Positions 1 through 5,475 of a DNA stretch of 5,475 nt are shown piece after piece; the stretch's first letter is position 1, and the number at the start of each line of letters is the position of its first letter. The stretch covers positions 1 to 5,475 of the forward strand of contig CALDTD010000303.1 in assembly GCA_937924345.1 (NCBI GenBank), given 5' to 3'. The DNA comes from an uncultured Flavobacteriales bacterium. GTDB lineage: Bacteria; Bacteroidota; Bacteroidia; Flavobacteriales_D; Parvicellaceae. The translations under genes were made by a program, and so were the position numbers. The notes beneath the pieces were generated by a model that ran no database searches, was not told where the DNA came from, and saw nothing but the letters and a program-made list of their open reading frames with translations.

Positions 1-1461
1 CAAGCTGTACAATGGGAATCTGATGGAACACCAGAATACACAATTACAGAAATAGAAAAAGACACAAGAGGAACTGATATAGTATTGTTTGTATCGGAAG
101 ATGCTACAGAATATCTTGAAGAAGCTAGATTGAGCACTGTATTGAATAAATACTGTAAATTCTTACCTATTGATATTGTTTTTGGAGAAAAAAGTGAGTT
201 CAACGACGATCCTTCTGGAGAAAAGGATGAAGAAGGAAACGTTAAAAAAATTGAGACTAAGGTTCCTAATATTTTAAATAATACCCAACCAGCTTGGATT
301 AAAAAACCAGCAGATTTATCTGCAGAAGATTATAAGTCTTTTTACAACGAATTATATCCGTTTACAGAAGAACCATTGTTTAACATTCACTTAAATGTTG
401 ACTATCCGTTTAATTTAACGGGTATATTATATTTCCCTAAATTGAAAAACAATGTAGAGGTTCAAAAAAACAAAATACAACTTTATAGTAATCAGGTATT
501 TATTACTGATTCTGTAGAGAATATTGTTCCTGATTTCTTAACATTATTGCATGGTGTTATTGATTCGCCAGATATTCCACTAAATGTATCTCGTTCTTAC
601 TTACAAGCAGATAGTAATGTTAAGAAAATTAGTTCTTATATCACTAAAAAAGTAGCTGATAAGCTAGCGCAAATGTATAAAAACGATCGTGCAGATTTTG
701 AAGCAAAATGGGATGATATCAAAGTATTTATTCAGTATGGAATTCTTTCTGATGCAAAATTTGAAGAAAAAGCAGAGAAGTTTAATTTATTGAAAGACAC
801 TGAAGGGAAATATTTTACTGCTGAAGAATATAAAGAAGCTGTTTCTGCTAACCAAACAGATAAAAATGGGAAATTAGTTTATCTATATACACACAACGCC
901 GAAGAACACCACGCGTTAATAGAAAGTGCTAAAGCAAAAGGATATAATGTTTTAGTAATGGATAGTCCTTTGGATAGTCATGTTATTACAAAACTTGAGC
1001 AGAAATTAAGTGTGAGTTTTGCACGTGTAGATGCTGATACGATAGATAAGTTAATTACTAAAGATGAAGAATTGCCTTCGAAATTATCTAAGGAAGAAGA
1101 AGAAAAACTACAACCTGTTTTCGAATCGACTATAGATAAAGAAAAATTTACTGTTCAGTTTGAAAGCTTAAGCGAAACAGAAAGTCCTGTTCAAATTACA
1201 CAGAGCGAGTTTATTCGTAGAATGAAAGAACAACAAGCACTTGGTGGTGGAATGCAAATGATGGGGAACTTCCCAGAAATGTTTAATCTTGTTGTAAACA
1301 ACAATCACCCGCTTGTTTCTAAAATATTAAACGAAGGAGACGAGAAGAAAAAAGAAAGTTTAGCTAAACAAGCAATTGATTTAGCATTACTATCTAATGG
1401 AATGTTAAAAGGAGCTAGTTTAACAAACTTTATTAATAGAAGTTTAAACTTAATTGACTAA
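1..1461 (+). CDS. htpG: Hsp90-family molecular chaperone HtpG, 5'-truncated by the window
   Basis: Cytosolic ATP-dependent chaperone that helps client proteins fold. The reading frame is open from base 1 (QAVQWESDG...), so the gene starts upstream. The TTG at 85 is an internal Leu codon and not the start. The window holds 486 residues; the family is usually about 620-650, so most of the N-terminal ATPase (GHKL) domain is missing. Visible are the end of that domain (RGTDIVLFV, window residues 23-31), the start of the middle domain (ILNNTQPAW, 91-99; FNIHLNVDYPF, 127-137), and the catalytic-loop segment PLNVSRSYLQ with its Arg (codon 592-594), the residue that in Hsp90 proteins contacts the ATP gamma-phosphate. 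The C-terminal dimerisation region follows, with an acidic Lys/Glu stretch and a Met-rich GGGMQMMGNFPEMF segment. Many Hsp90s have Glu after the Arg; Ser here matches what I recall of Bacteroidota homologues. It ends in tandem stops (TAATAA), followed by a strong hairpin terminator. Confidence 0.96.
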   Translation, partial: QAVQWESDGTPEYTITEIEKDTRGTDIVLFVSEDATEYLEEARLSTVLNKYCKFLPIDIVFGEKSEFNDDPSGEKDEEGNVKKIETKVPNILNNTQPAWIKKPADLSAEDYKSFYNELYPFTEEPLFNIHLNVDYPFNLTGILYFPKLKNNVEVQKNKIQLYSNQVFITDSVENIVPDFLTLLHGVIDSPDIPLNVSRSYLQADSNVKKISSYITKKVADKLAQMYKNDRADFEAKWDDIKVFIQYGILSDAKFEEKAEKFNLLKDTEGKYFTAEEYKEAVSANQTDKNGKLVYLYTHNAEEHHALIESAKAKGYNVLVMDSPLDSHVITKLEQKLSVSFARVDADTIDKLITKDEELPSKLSKEEEEKLQPVFESTIDKEKFTVQFESLSETESPVQITQSEFIRRMKEQQALGGGMQMMGNFPEMFNLVVNNNHPLVSKILNEGDEKKKESLAKQAIDLALLSNGMLKGASLTNFINRSLNLID

Positions 1462-1472
1462 TAAATTGCTAA

Positions 1473-1503
1473 AACGCCTCTTGATGTTTAATTAAGAGGC
1501 GTT
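1473..1503 (+). terminator. Rho-independent terminator of htpG, likely bidirectional
   Basis: A perfect 10-bp inverted repeat, AACGCCTCTT (1473-1482) and AAGAGGCGTT (1494-1503), lies 11 bp after the htpG stop. The stem can extend to 13 bp with one G-T pair, leaving a 5-nt loop (1486-1490). On the + strand it is followed by TATATTTTTTT, a good T-tract. Read on the - strand it is followed by TTTAGC, a weak T-tract, so it may also serve the convergent gene. The right arm contains the last codons and part of the stop codon of that - strand gene. Confidence 0.88.
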
Positions 1504-1917
1504 ATATTTTTTCAGCAGAATAATTTGGTTTCCTTGACGAATTTTAGCCCAACTATTGTCAAACAATTTATTTACATAACGTTCGTAAAGGTTTAATCTT
1601 TTCTGTGGAATTTTAGTTTTTTCATCTGCAGTTGGTTCTCCAGAAAACTCGAAGATTTGAGTATGTGGATGCTCTTTAAAATAACTTTTTACAATTTCTA
1701 CAATAGTAGCCATTACACTATAAATTTCACCTTTGTTGGTTAACACATATTCTTCTCCATCATATTCTTCGTTTAACACACCAAAGACCAATGAAACATG
1801 CAAGGGGTTATCTTTTTTTCTAGCAAACCTTACTTCGTATTCCACTTCTTTAGTTGTGGTAAATGTGTAAATTTGACCGGAAGGAATACGAGGATATGTT
1901 ATTGGAAACACTGTCAT
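1492..1917 (-). CDS. Hypothetical protein, 141 aa, convergent to htpG
   Basis: I do not recognise this family. The product is a soluble-looking 141-residue protein with no signal peptide or membrane segment. The N-terminal half is rich in alternating hydrophobic and charged residues (YTFTTTKEVEYEVRFARK, about 17-34), which suggests beta-strands. The middle, NKGEIYSVMATIVEIVKSYF (61-80), looks like an amphipathic helix, followed by a strand QIFEFSGEPT (87-96), then RLNLYERYVNKLF (107-119) as a second helix. The outline of helix, I.F.G strand and R..LY.R helix recalls small uncharacterised proteins found in bacteria and phages, but I cannot name a Pfam family. The ATG at 1917 is the first possible start in a gap of only 32 bp to the divergent gene. 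The final codons and stop lie inside the htpG terminator hairpin. Base composition matches the neighbours, so there is no sign of recent transfer. Confidence 0.85.
   Translation of the reverse strand: MTVFPITYPRIPSGQIYTFTTTKEVEYEVRFARKKDNPLHVSLVFGVLNEEYDGEEYVLTNKGEIYSVMATIVEIVKSYFKEHPHTQIFEFSGEPTADEKTKIPQKRLNLYERYVNKLFDNSWAKIRQGNQIILLKKYNAS
1868..1875 (+). promoter_or_regulatory. Possible Bacteroidota -7 promoter element for the DjlA-like gene
   Basis: TAAATTTG on the + strand is an exact match to TAnnTTTG, 74 bp upstream of the ATG at 1950 and inside the 5' end of the divergent gene. The nearest upstream TTG (1854-1856) is only 11 bp away, shorter than the usual spacing of about 17-23 bp, so the -33 element is not supported. 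It is the only such 8-mer I noticed on this strand close upstream of the gene. Confidence 0.22.
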
Positions 1918-1927
1918 ATATAGTAAA

Positions 1928-1935
1928 CAAAAGTA
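1928..1935 (-). promoter_or_regulatory. Possible Bacteroidota -7 promoter element for the 141-aa gene
   Basis: The - strand reads TACTTTTG here, an exact match to the Bacteroidota -7 consensus TAnnTTTG, 10 bp upstream of the ATG at 1917. No TTG -33 element is visible at the usual distance upstream, and the transcript would have almost no leader. In AT-rich DNA such an 8-mer can occur by chance, so this is a weak call. Confidence 0.3.
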
Positions 1936-1949
1936 ATAATAATAATTGA

Positions 1950-2744
1950 ATGAATTTTATAGGTATAATAGCTGGTTTTTTAATTTACTACAGGACTAAA
2001 AGTCTATTATTTGCTTTTGCAGCCTATTATATCGTGGATTTACTAGTTAAGCAGTTTGCTGCAAATAAGAACAGAAATGGACAACAACGTAACTCTTCGT
2101 TTCAACAGCAATTCCAACGACAATATCAACAACAAAACTCTAATTATTATCAGCAACGAATTTCAAAAAATGATTTTGCTACTGCCCTACTTGTTCTTTC
2201 TGCTGCAGTAATGAAAACCGACGGTAATCCGTTAAAGTCTGAATTACAATTTGTAAAACAATTTTTTAATCGACAATTTTCTCCAGATTTTGCTCAACAA
2301 CAAATGTTAGCATTTCGAGATATATTAAAGAAAAACTTTGATTTACAGCAGGTTTGTAATTTAATAAAACAAGCGCAGCCTATTGAGCAACGCAGTGTAT
2401 TAATTCAATATTTATTTGGAATAGCGCAAGCAGATGGTCATGTTTCAGAAGCTGAAGTACAAACTATAAATCGCATTAGTATTTTGTTAGGAATATCGTC
2501 TTATGAGTTTAATCAACTGAAGGCTATGTTTTACAAAAGTACAAGTAATGCATACCAAGCATTAGGTATTGAAAAAACTGCGACTAACGATGAAATTAAA
2601 AAAGCCTACAGAAAATTAGCTGTAAAAAATCACCCAGATAAATTTGCCCAAATGGGAGAAGAATACCAACAAGCAGCAAAAGAAAAGTTTCAGAAAATAC
2701 AAGACGCTTACGAGACGATAAAAAAAGAACGAGGAATGAATTGA
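1950..2744 (+). CDS. DjlA-like membrane co-chaperone (TerB domain plus C-terminal J domain)
   Basis: Likely an inner-membrane J-domain protein that stimulates the ATPase of DnaK at the cytoplasmic face. Domain order over 264 residues: an N-terminal hydrophobic anchor at about 3-35 containing a Gly (IIAGFLIYYR); a Gln/Asn-rich linker at about 44-69; a TerB-like helical domain at about 72-195 with the paired acidic motifs MKTDGNPLKSE (88-98) and AQADGHVSEAE (159-169); then a J domain from about 199 (NAYQALGIEKTATNDEIKKA). The essential HPD tripeptide is intact at 228-230, and the protein ends soon after helix III/IV (FQKIQDAYETIKKERG). E. coli DjlA has the same order (TM, TerB, Gln/Gly-rich linker, C-terminal J) and about 270 residues, but there the low-complexity linker sits between TerB and J, whereas here it lies between TM and TerB. 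The ATG at 1950 gives the full membrane segment. It ends in tandem stops TGATAG. It is divergent from the 141-aa gene (32-bp gap). Confidence 0.9.
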   Translation: MNFIGIIAGFLIYYRTKSLLFAFAAYYIVDLLVKQFAANKNRNGQQRNSSFQQQFQRQYQQQNSNYYQQRISKNDFATALLVLSAAVMKTDGNPLKSELQFVKQFFNRQFSPDFAQQQMLAFRDILKKNFDLQQVCNLIKQAQPIEQRSVLIQYLFGIAQADGHVSEAEVQTINRISILLGISSYEFNQLKAMFYKSTSNAYQALGIEKTATNDEIKKAYRKLAVKNHPDKFAQMGEEYQQAAKEKFQKIQDAYETIKKERGMN

Positions 2745-2888
2745 TAGGGCCTTTGACTGAAAGAATAAAGAAATAAGGCTACAGATAAAAGAATTAGAGC
2801 TTTTTACTTAGGTTTAAAATAGAAGAATTAAAAACGTCCAAATTAAATATAAACAATAGTATACAAATGGCTTAATTAAAAATATAAA

Positions 2889-3590
2889 ATGACAATCCAA
2901 AAGAAACATACTGTATTATCAGCATTGGAATATCCTTTGATTATTCTGGTTATGATGTGGGCTGTCTTTTTAATTGATTACCTCTTCCCTATTCGATTAG
3001 CACAATTTGGAATTTATCCTAGAGCTAAAAGTGGACTTTGGGGCATAATTTGTTCACCGCTTTTACACAGTACAAGAGATTTTAGTCATATTATAAATAA
3101 CTCCCCTCCTTTTATTATTTTAAGTTGGACACTATTCTACTTTTATAGGAAAATTGCATGGCAAATATTAGGTTTGTCTTGGCTTGTTGGTGGATTATTT
3201 GTGTGGATTGCAGCCAGAAGTAGTTTCCATATTGGAATGAGTGGGGTAATTTATTCTTTAGCTTTCTTTATCTTTTTCAGTGGAGTATTCAGAAAAGAAC
3301 TAAAATTAATGGCTATTTCTTTATTTGTAGTTTTCTTGTATGGAAGTATGGTTTGGGGAATTTTCCCTGGTGATCCTGGCGTTTCTTTCGAAGGCCATTT
3401 CTTTGGTGCTTTAGTTGGAGTTATTTTAGCTTATTACTTTCAAAAGGAGGGAGCTACCTTTAAAAAAAAAGTCTATAATTGGGAAAAAGAAGAAGCTTTA
3501 GAAGCTGAAATGAAAGAAAAAGGTTATACAAAAATTGTCGATCCTGAAACAGGTTTTACTATACATTACGAATATAAAAGGGATGAATAA
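2889..3590 (+). CDS. Rhomboid-family intramembrane serine protease
   Basis: Predicted polytopic inner-membrane protease that cleaves transmembrane substrates within the bilayer. The 233 residues include about six hydrophobic segments (roughly 13-33, 72-86, 90-109, 115-133, 137-158 and 167-184), the basic bacterial (GlpG-like) core without an extra seventh helix. All catalytic landmarks are present: HxxxN as H67-I-I-N-N71 (oxyanion-hole side chains in GlpG), the nucleophile in GMSG with Ser118, and the catalytic His170 in EGHFFGALVG. The GxxxAxxxG-like packing of the last helix appears as GHFFGALVG. A charged tail (about 186-233) with many Lys/Glu extends into the cytoplasm. The natural substrate cannot be read from the sequence. 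The ATG at 2889 follows a 144-bp AT-rich gap in which I see no clear promoter. The end overlaps the next gene by 8 bp (ATGAATAA), which suggests translational coupling. Confidence 0.92.
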   Translation: MTIQKKHTVLSALEYPLIILVMMWAVFLIDYLFPIRLAQFGIYPRAKSGLWGIICSPLLHSTRDFSHIINNSPPFIILSWTLFYFYRKIAWQILGLSWLVGGLFVWIAARSSFHIGMSGVIYSLAFFIFFSGVFRKELKLMAISLFVVFLYGSMVWGIFPGDPGVSFEGHFFGALVGVILAYYFQKEGATFKKKVYNWEKEEALEAEMKEKGYTKIVDPETGFTIHYEYKRDE

Positions 3591-4347
3591 AATATTATAT
3601 TTATTAGTCGTTTCTTTCTCTTTTACTAATTTACTGTCTCAAGATACAGTTCAACATCCAACCTATGGCTTAAATATTATTTTTTCTAATAAAGGACAAA
3701 TTTTTCCTAAAGACTGGACAAACGAAAAGATAAATGGTAAAGCAATTCCCATTCAAAACATAGAAAAAAAGAGGAGTTTAAAAATAATAAATAAAGCACT
3801 TTTAAAGTATCCTAAACAGTTAATTGAAGAAAACTTATCCTCTATTTTTGTATTTGGATATTTAGAGTTTTTTGGACAGCCTTATGGAGGAACTAACTCA
3901 AATCATAACATCTATATTACCAATAAAGGAAACTTAAAAGGAAGTTCAGAACAGTATATTGAGCAATTGATACACGCAGAATTTTCGAGTATACTATTTA
4001 GAAATTTTAAGCATCTTTTTGATAAAAAAGAATGGAGAAAATTAAATCCAATTGATTTTTCTTATGGTAAAGGTGGAGTTGAAGCTATTAGAAAAGGAAA
4101 AGCTAATGAGCGTTTTAATACATCTATAAATAGGAAAGGCTTTATAAATCAGTACGCTACATCTAGTTTAGAAAATGATTTTAATTCTTTTGCAAAAAAC
4201 TTATTCTCTCCTAAAAATGGTTTCGAAGAACTATATACTAATTACAATATAATCAAGAGCAAAAGAGCTTTTGTTATCGATTTTTACAATAAAATCGATG
4301 AGAGTTTTAATGAAAGATATTTTAGAAAATTAGAGTTTAAGAAATAA
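3583..4347 (+). CDS. Exported protein of unknown function, possibly zincin-like
   Basis: A 254-residue protein. I chose the ATG at 3583, which overlaps the rhomboid stop, because it gives a clean signal peptide: MNK, hydrophobic ILYLLVVSFSFTNLL, then SQ at 19-20, a usual cleavage context in Bacteroidota. A longer frame back to 3535 would bury the signal and lie inside the rhomboid gene. No Cys follows, so it is not a lipoprotein; it should be periplasmic or secreted. The core has EQLIHAEFSSILFRNF (127-142), GGVEAI (164-169) and GFINQYATSSLENDF (186-200). The H-x-E helix followed about 60 residues later by an E-N-D helix resembles the metal-site layout of zincin peptidases, but a proper HExxH is absent (HAEFSS), so catalysis is not established. 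It may be a degenerate or divergent member. No membrane segment beyond the signal is visible. It ends in tandem stops TAATAA within a hairpin shared with the convergent gene. Confidence 0.82.
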   Translation: MNKILYLLVVSFSFTNLLSQDTVQHPTYGLNIIFSNKGQIFPKDWTNEKINGKAIPIQNIEKKRSLKIINKALLKYPKQLIEENLSSIFVFGYLEFFGQPYGGTNSNHNIYITNKGNLKGSSEQYIEQLIHAEFSSILFRNFKHLFDKKEWRKLNPIDFSYGKGGVEAIRKGKANERFNTSINRKGFINQYATSSLENDFNSFAKNLFSPKNGFEELYTNYNIIKSKRAFVIDFYNKIDESFNERYFRKLEFKK

Positions 4348-4355
4348 TAAACTCT
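4332..4355. terminator. Hairpin over the convergent stop codons, probable bidirectional terminator
   Basis: Perfect 8-bp inverted repeat AGAGTTTA (4332-4339) and TAAACTCT (4348-4355) with an 8-nt loop. The left arm holds the - strand stop codon (4337-4339), the loop ends with the + strand stop (4345-4347), and the right arm starts with the second tandem + stop. The + strand continues TCTTTCTTT and the - strand continues AATTTTCT, both moderately T-rich. The stem is AT-rich, so termination may be weak. Confidence 0.55.
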
Positions 4356-4753
4356 TCTTTCTTTAAAAACCGTGAGATAATAATTAGAATAATACCAATA
4401 ATCCACGTATAGTATCCCAAAATTAAAACAGAGCTATGTGCCAGTAATAAAAACCAACTTAAGCTAGATAATAAAGCCAATATTGAAAGAATAATTAAAA
4501 ACAATGTATTTCTTCCGATTATAAAACCAACGATTAAACCAACAACCCAAAAATTAGTTAGCGCAGTCCACAAAAAAGCAAAATATTGCCCAATATTATC
4601 TAAAAATGCAAATTCAGAAAAATGCAATAGCATAGCCTCCCAACCCGATAATGTTATTCCTAAAGATAAATTCAATGTAGGTAAAAAGAAAGAAGCCACA
4701 TAGAGTACAAACCCTATGATAAAAATAATATTTGGTTGAAGAATTTTTTTCAT
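4337..4753 (-). CDS. Small integral membrane protein of unknown function (about four TM helices)
   Basis: A 138-residue, very hydrophobic protein with segments at about 8-26, 57-80, 83-105 and 108-129, plus a more amphipathic loop between the first two. Recognisable features are SFFLPTLNLSLGITLSGWEA (21-40) after the first helix and LGYYTWIIGIILIII (112-126) in the last one. This pattern (FFLP, GWEA, then a GYY-W helix near the end) recalls a widespread group of uncharacterised small bacterial membrane proteins; I know of no function. No catalytic residues or metal motifs stand out. It ends with a short charged tail (KKEEFIIS). The ATG at 4753 lies 6 bp after the mvaB stop, so the two genes are probably on one transcript with mvaB first. 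Its last codons overlap the convergent exported-protein gene by 11 bp. Confidence 0.83.
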   Translation of the reverse strand: MKKILQPNIIFIIGFVLYVASFFLPTLNLSLGITLSGWEAMLLHFSEFAFLDNIGQYFAFLWTALTNFWVVGLIVGFIIGRNTLFLIILSILALLSSLSWFLLLAHSSVLILGYYTWIIGIILIIISRFLKKEEFIIS

Positions 4754-4759
4754 TCGCTA

Positions 4760-5475
4760 CTAATGTAAAAAGATTTCGTTAGAAACTTGCATAGCTTCAT
4801 CAAAAGCTTCTTTATTTAATTGATGTTTTAATTTATTTTGATCTAAATAGCTTAATAAATTCTCTGTAGCCATATTTCCAGTCAAGTCATCCTTAGCCAT
4901 AGGGCAACCACCATAACCTTTTATTGCACTATCAAAATGGTTGCAACCACTATTAATTGCAGTTTCTATTTTCTCTCTCCAAGTTGTTGGGGTTGTATGT
5001 AAGTGAGCTCCAATATTAACTTCTGGAAATTCTGGGATTAATTTTTTAAATAATAGTTGTATAGATTTTGGATCAGAAACTCCGATTGTATCAGAAAGTG
5101 CTAAATTTTTCACTCCATAATCTTGCATTAATCGCTCTGCCCAATGTGCTACAATATGTGCGCTCCATTCATCTCCATAAGGGTTTCCAAATGCCATAGA
5201 AAAGTAGGTCATCATTTTCTTATTGTACTTTACACATAAGTTTTGAACTTCTTCTAGCCTTTTTAATGAATCTTGAATAGATGAATTTATATTTCTTAAT
5301 TGAAATGTTTCTGAAATAGAAAAAGGAAATCCTAAATAAGTTACTTCATCAAACTGAACAGCATCCTCAGCTCCTCTTTTATTCGCTACAATTGTTAGTA
5401 ATTTAGATTTAGAGTCTTTAAAATTAATTTGTTTCAAAACAGAAGCAGTATCGCGCATTTGCGGAATTGCCTTTG
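4760..5475 (-). CDS. mvaB: Hydroxymethylglutaryl-CoA lyase, 5'-truncated by the window
   Basis: Cytosolic DRE-TIM metallolyase that cleaves 3-hydroxy-3-methylglutaryl-CoA to acetyl-CoA and acetoacetate, the last step of leucine degradation. The frame stays open to the window edge and reads KAIPQMRDT, which matches the SPKxxPQM segment of the family. The ATG at 5458 is therefore an internal Met, and about 50 N-terminal residues, including the catalytic Arg-Asp pair, lie outside. Counting from that Met: ISETFQLRNINSSI (48-61, compare SELFTKKNINCSI in human HMGCL), LSDTIGVSDP (121-130), the metal-binding H152-x-H154 pair (AHLHTTP), AIKGYGGCPMA (178-188) with the catalytic Cys185, and DLTGNMATENL (191-201) with the metal-ligand Asn195. 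The product ends at about 50 residues less than a full bacterial enzyme, as expected from the cut. Human HMGCL has HCHDTYG where this has HLHTTPT. The membrane-protein gene follows 6 bp downstream on the same strand. Confidence 0.95.
   Translation of the reverse strand, partial: KAIPQMRDTASVLKQINFKDSKSKLLTIVANKRGAEDAVQFDEVTYLGFPFSISETFQLRNINSSIQDSLKRLEEVQNLCVKYNKKMMTYFSMAFGNPYGDEWSAHIVAHWAERLMQDYGVKNLALSDTIGVSDPKSIQLLFKKLIPEFPEVNIGAHLHTTPTTWREKIETAINSGCNHFDSAIKGYGGCPMAKDDLTGNMATENLLSYLDQNKLKHQLNKEAFDEAMQVSNEIFLH

Noticed and set aside
85..87. TTG as the start of the HtpG frame
   Set aside because: The frame is open back to base 1 and the upstream residues match Hsp90 (RGTDIVL), so this is an internal Leu.
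2079..2157. CAA/CAG-rich stretch as a DNA tandem repeat
   Set aside because: It encodes the Gln-rich linker with irregular spacing and mixed codons, so it is low-complexity coding and not a unit repeat.
2745..2888. Intergenic gap of 144 bp before the rhomboid gene, examined for a promoter, terminator or small gene
   Set aside because: GCCTT (2749-2753) and AAGGC (2775-2779) pair over only 5 bp with a long loop and no T-tract. TAAAAG/CTTTTTA (2786-2806) gives an AT-only stem. TAGGTTTA (2809-2816) misses the last base of TAnnTTTG and has no TTG upstream. No open frame of useful length is present.
3535..3582. Upstream extension of the exported protein to a non-ATG start at 3535
   Set aside because: It would lie within the rhomboid gene and bury the signal peptide behind 16 residues. 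The ATG at 3583 fits both the signal peptide and the stop-start overlap.
5456..5458. ATG as the start of HMG-CoA lyase
   Set aside because: Upstream codons read KAIPQ, continuous with the conserved SPKxxPQM segment; this is an internal Met.
1..5475. Mobile element, CRISPR, defence or phage system
   Set aside because: No transposase, integrase, nuclease, reverse transcriptase, direct-repeat array or abrupt composition change is visible; the genes look like ordinary chromosomal ones.

Overview
The window reads as a piece of a chromosome from a low-GC Bacteroidota, most likely a Flavobacteriia-type bacterium. The DNA is AT-rich, start codons lack convincing Shine-Dalgarno sequences, and the HtpG and HMG-CoA lyase sequences carry residues I associate with Bacteroidota (LNVSRSYLQ in HtpG, HLHTTP and GGCPMA in the lyase). 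That assignment comes from recall, not from a search. I see no mobile elements, CRISPR arrays, tRNA or rRNA.

Layout, left to right. (1) The 3' three quarters of htpG (Hsp90 chaperone), + strand, cut by the window start. (2) A convergent gene for a 141-residue protein of unknown function, - strand; the htpG terminator hairpin includes the last codons of this gene. (3) A DjlA-like gene, + strand, divergent from the previous one with only 32 bp between start codons. It encodes an N-terminal membrane anchor, a Gln-rich linker, a TerB domain and a C-terminal J domain. (4) A 144-bp AT-rich gap without a convincing signal. (5) A two-gene + strand unit: a six-helix rhomboid intramembrane protease, overlapped by 8 bp by a gene for an exported protein with a possible zincin-like core. 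(6) A convergent - strand pair: a downstream gene for a four-helix membrane protein, with mvaB (HMG-CoA lyase) 6 bp upstream of it. mvaB is cut by the window end.

Two themes stand out. Protein quality control is over-represented: Hsp90, a membrane J-protein, an intramembrane protease and an exported putative peptidase-like protein lie within about 4.3 kb. They are on the same strand but interrupted by an opposing gene, so they are not one operon. The genome is also tightly packed: both convergent junctions place a terminator-like hairpin on the stop codons, so coding sequence doubles as terminator. mvaB is metabolic (leucine degradation, acetoacetate formation) and appears unrelated.

I found no convincing new defence, mobile or RNA-based system. 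The least explained items are the exported protein coupled to the rhomboid, the 141-residue orphan, and the membrane protein co-transcribed with mvaB.
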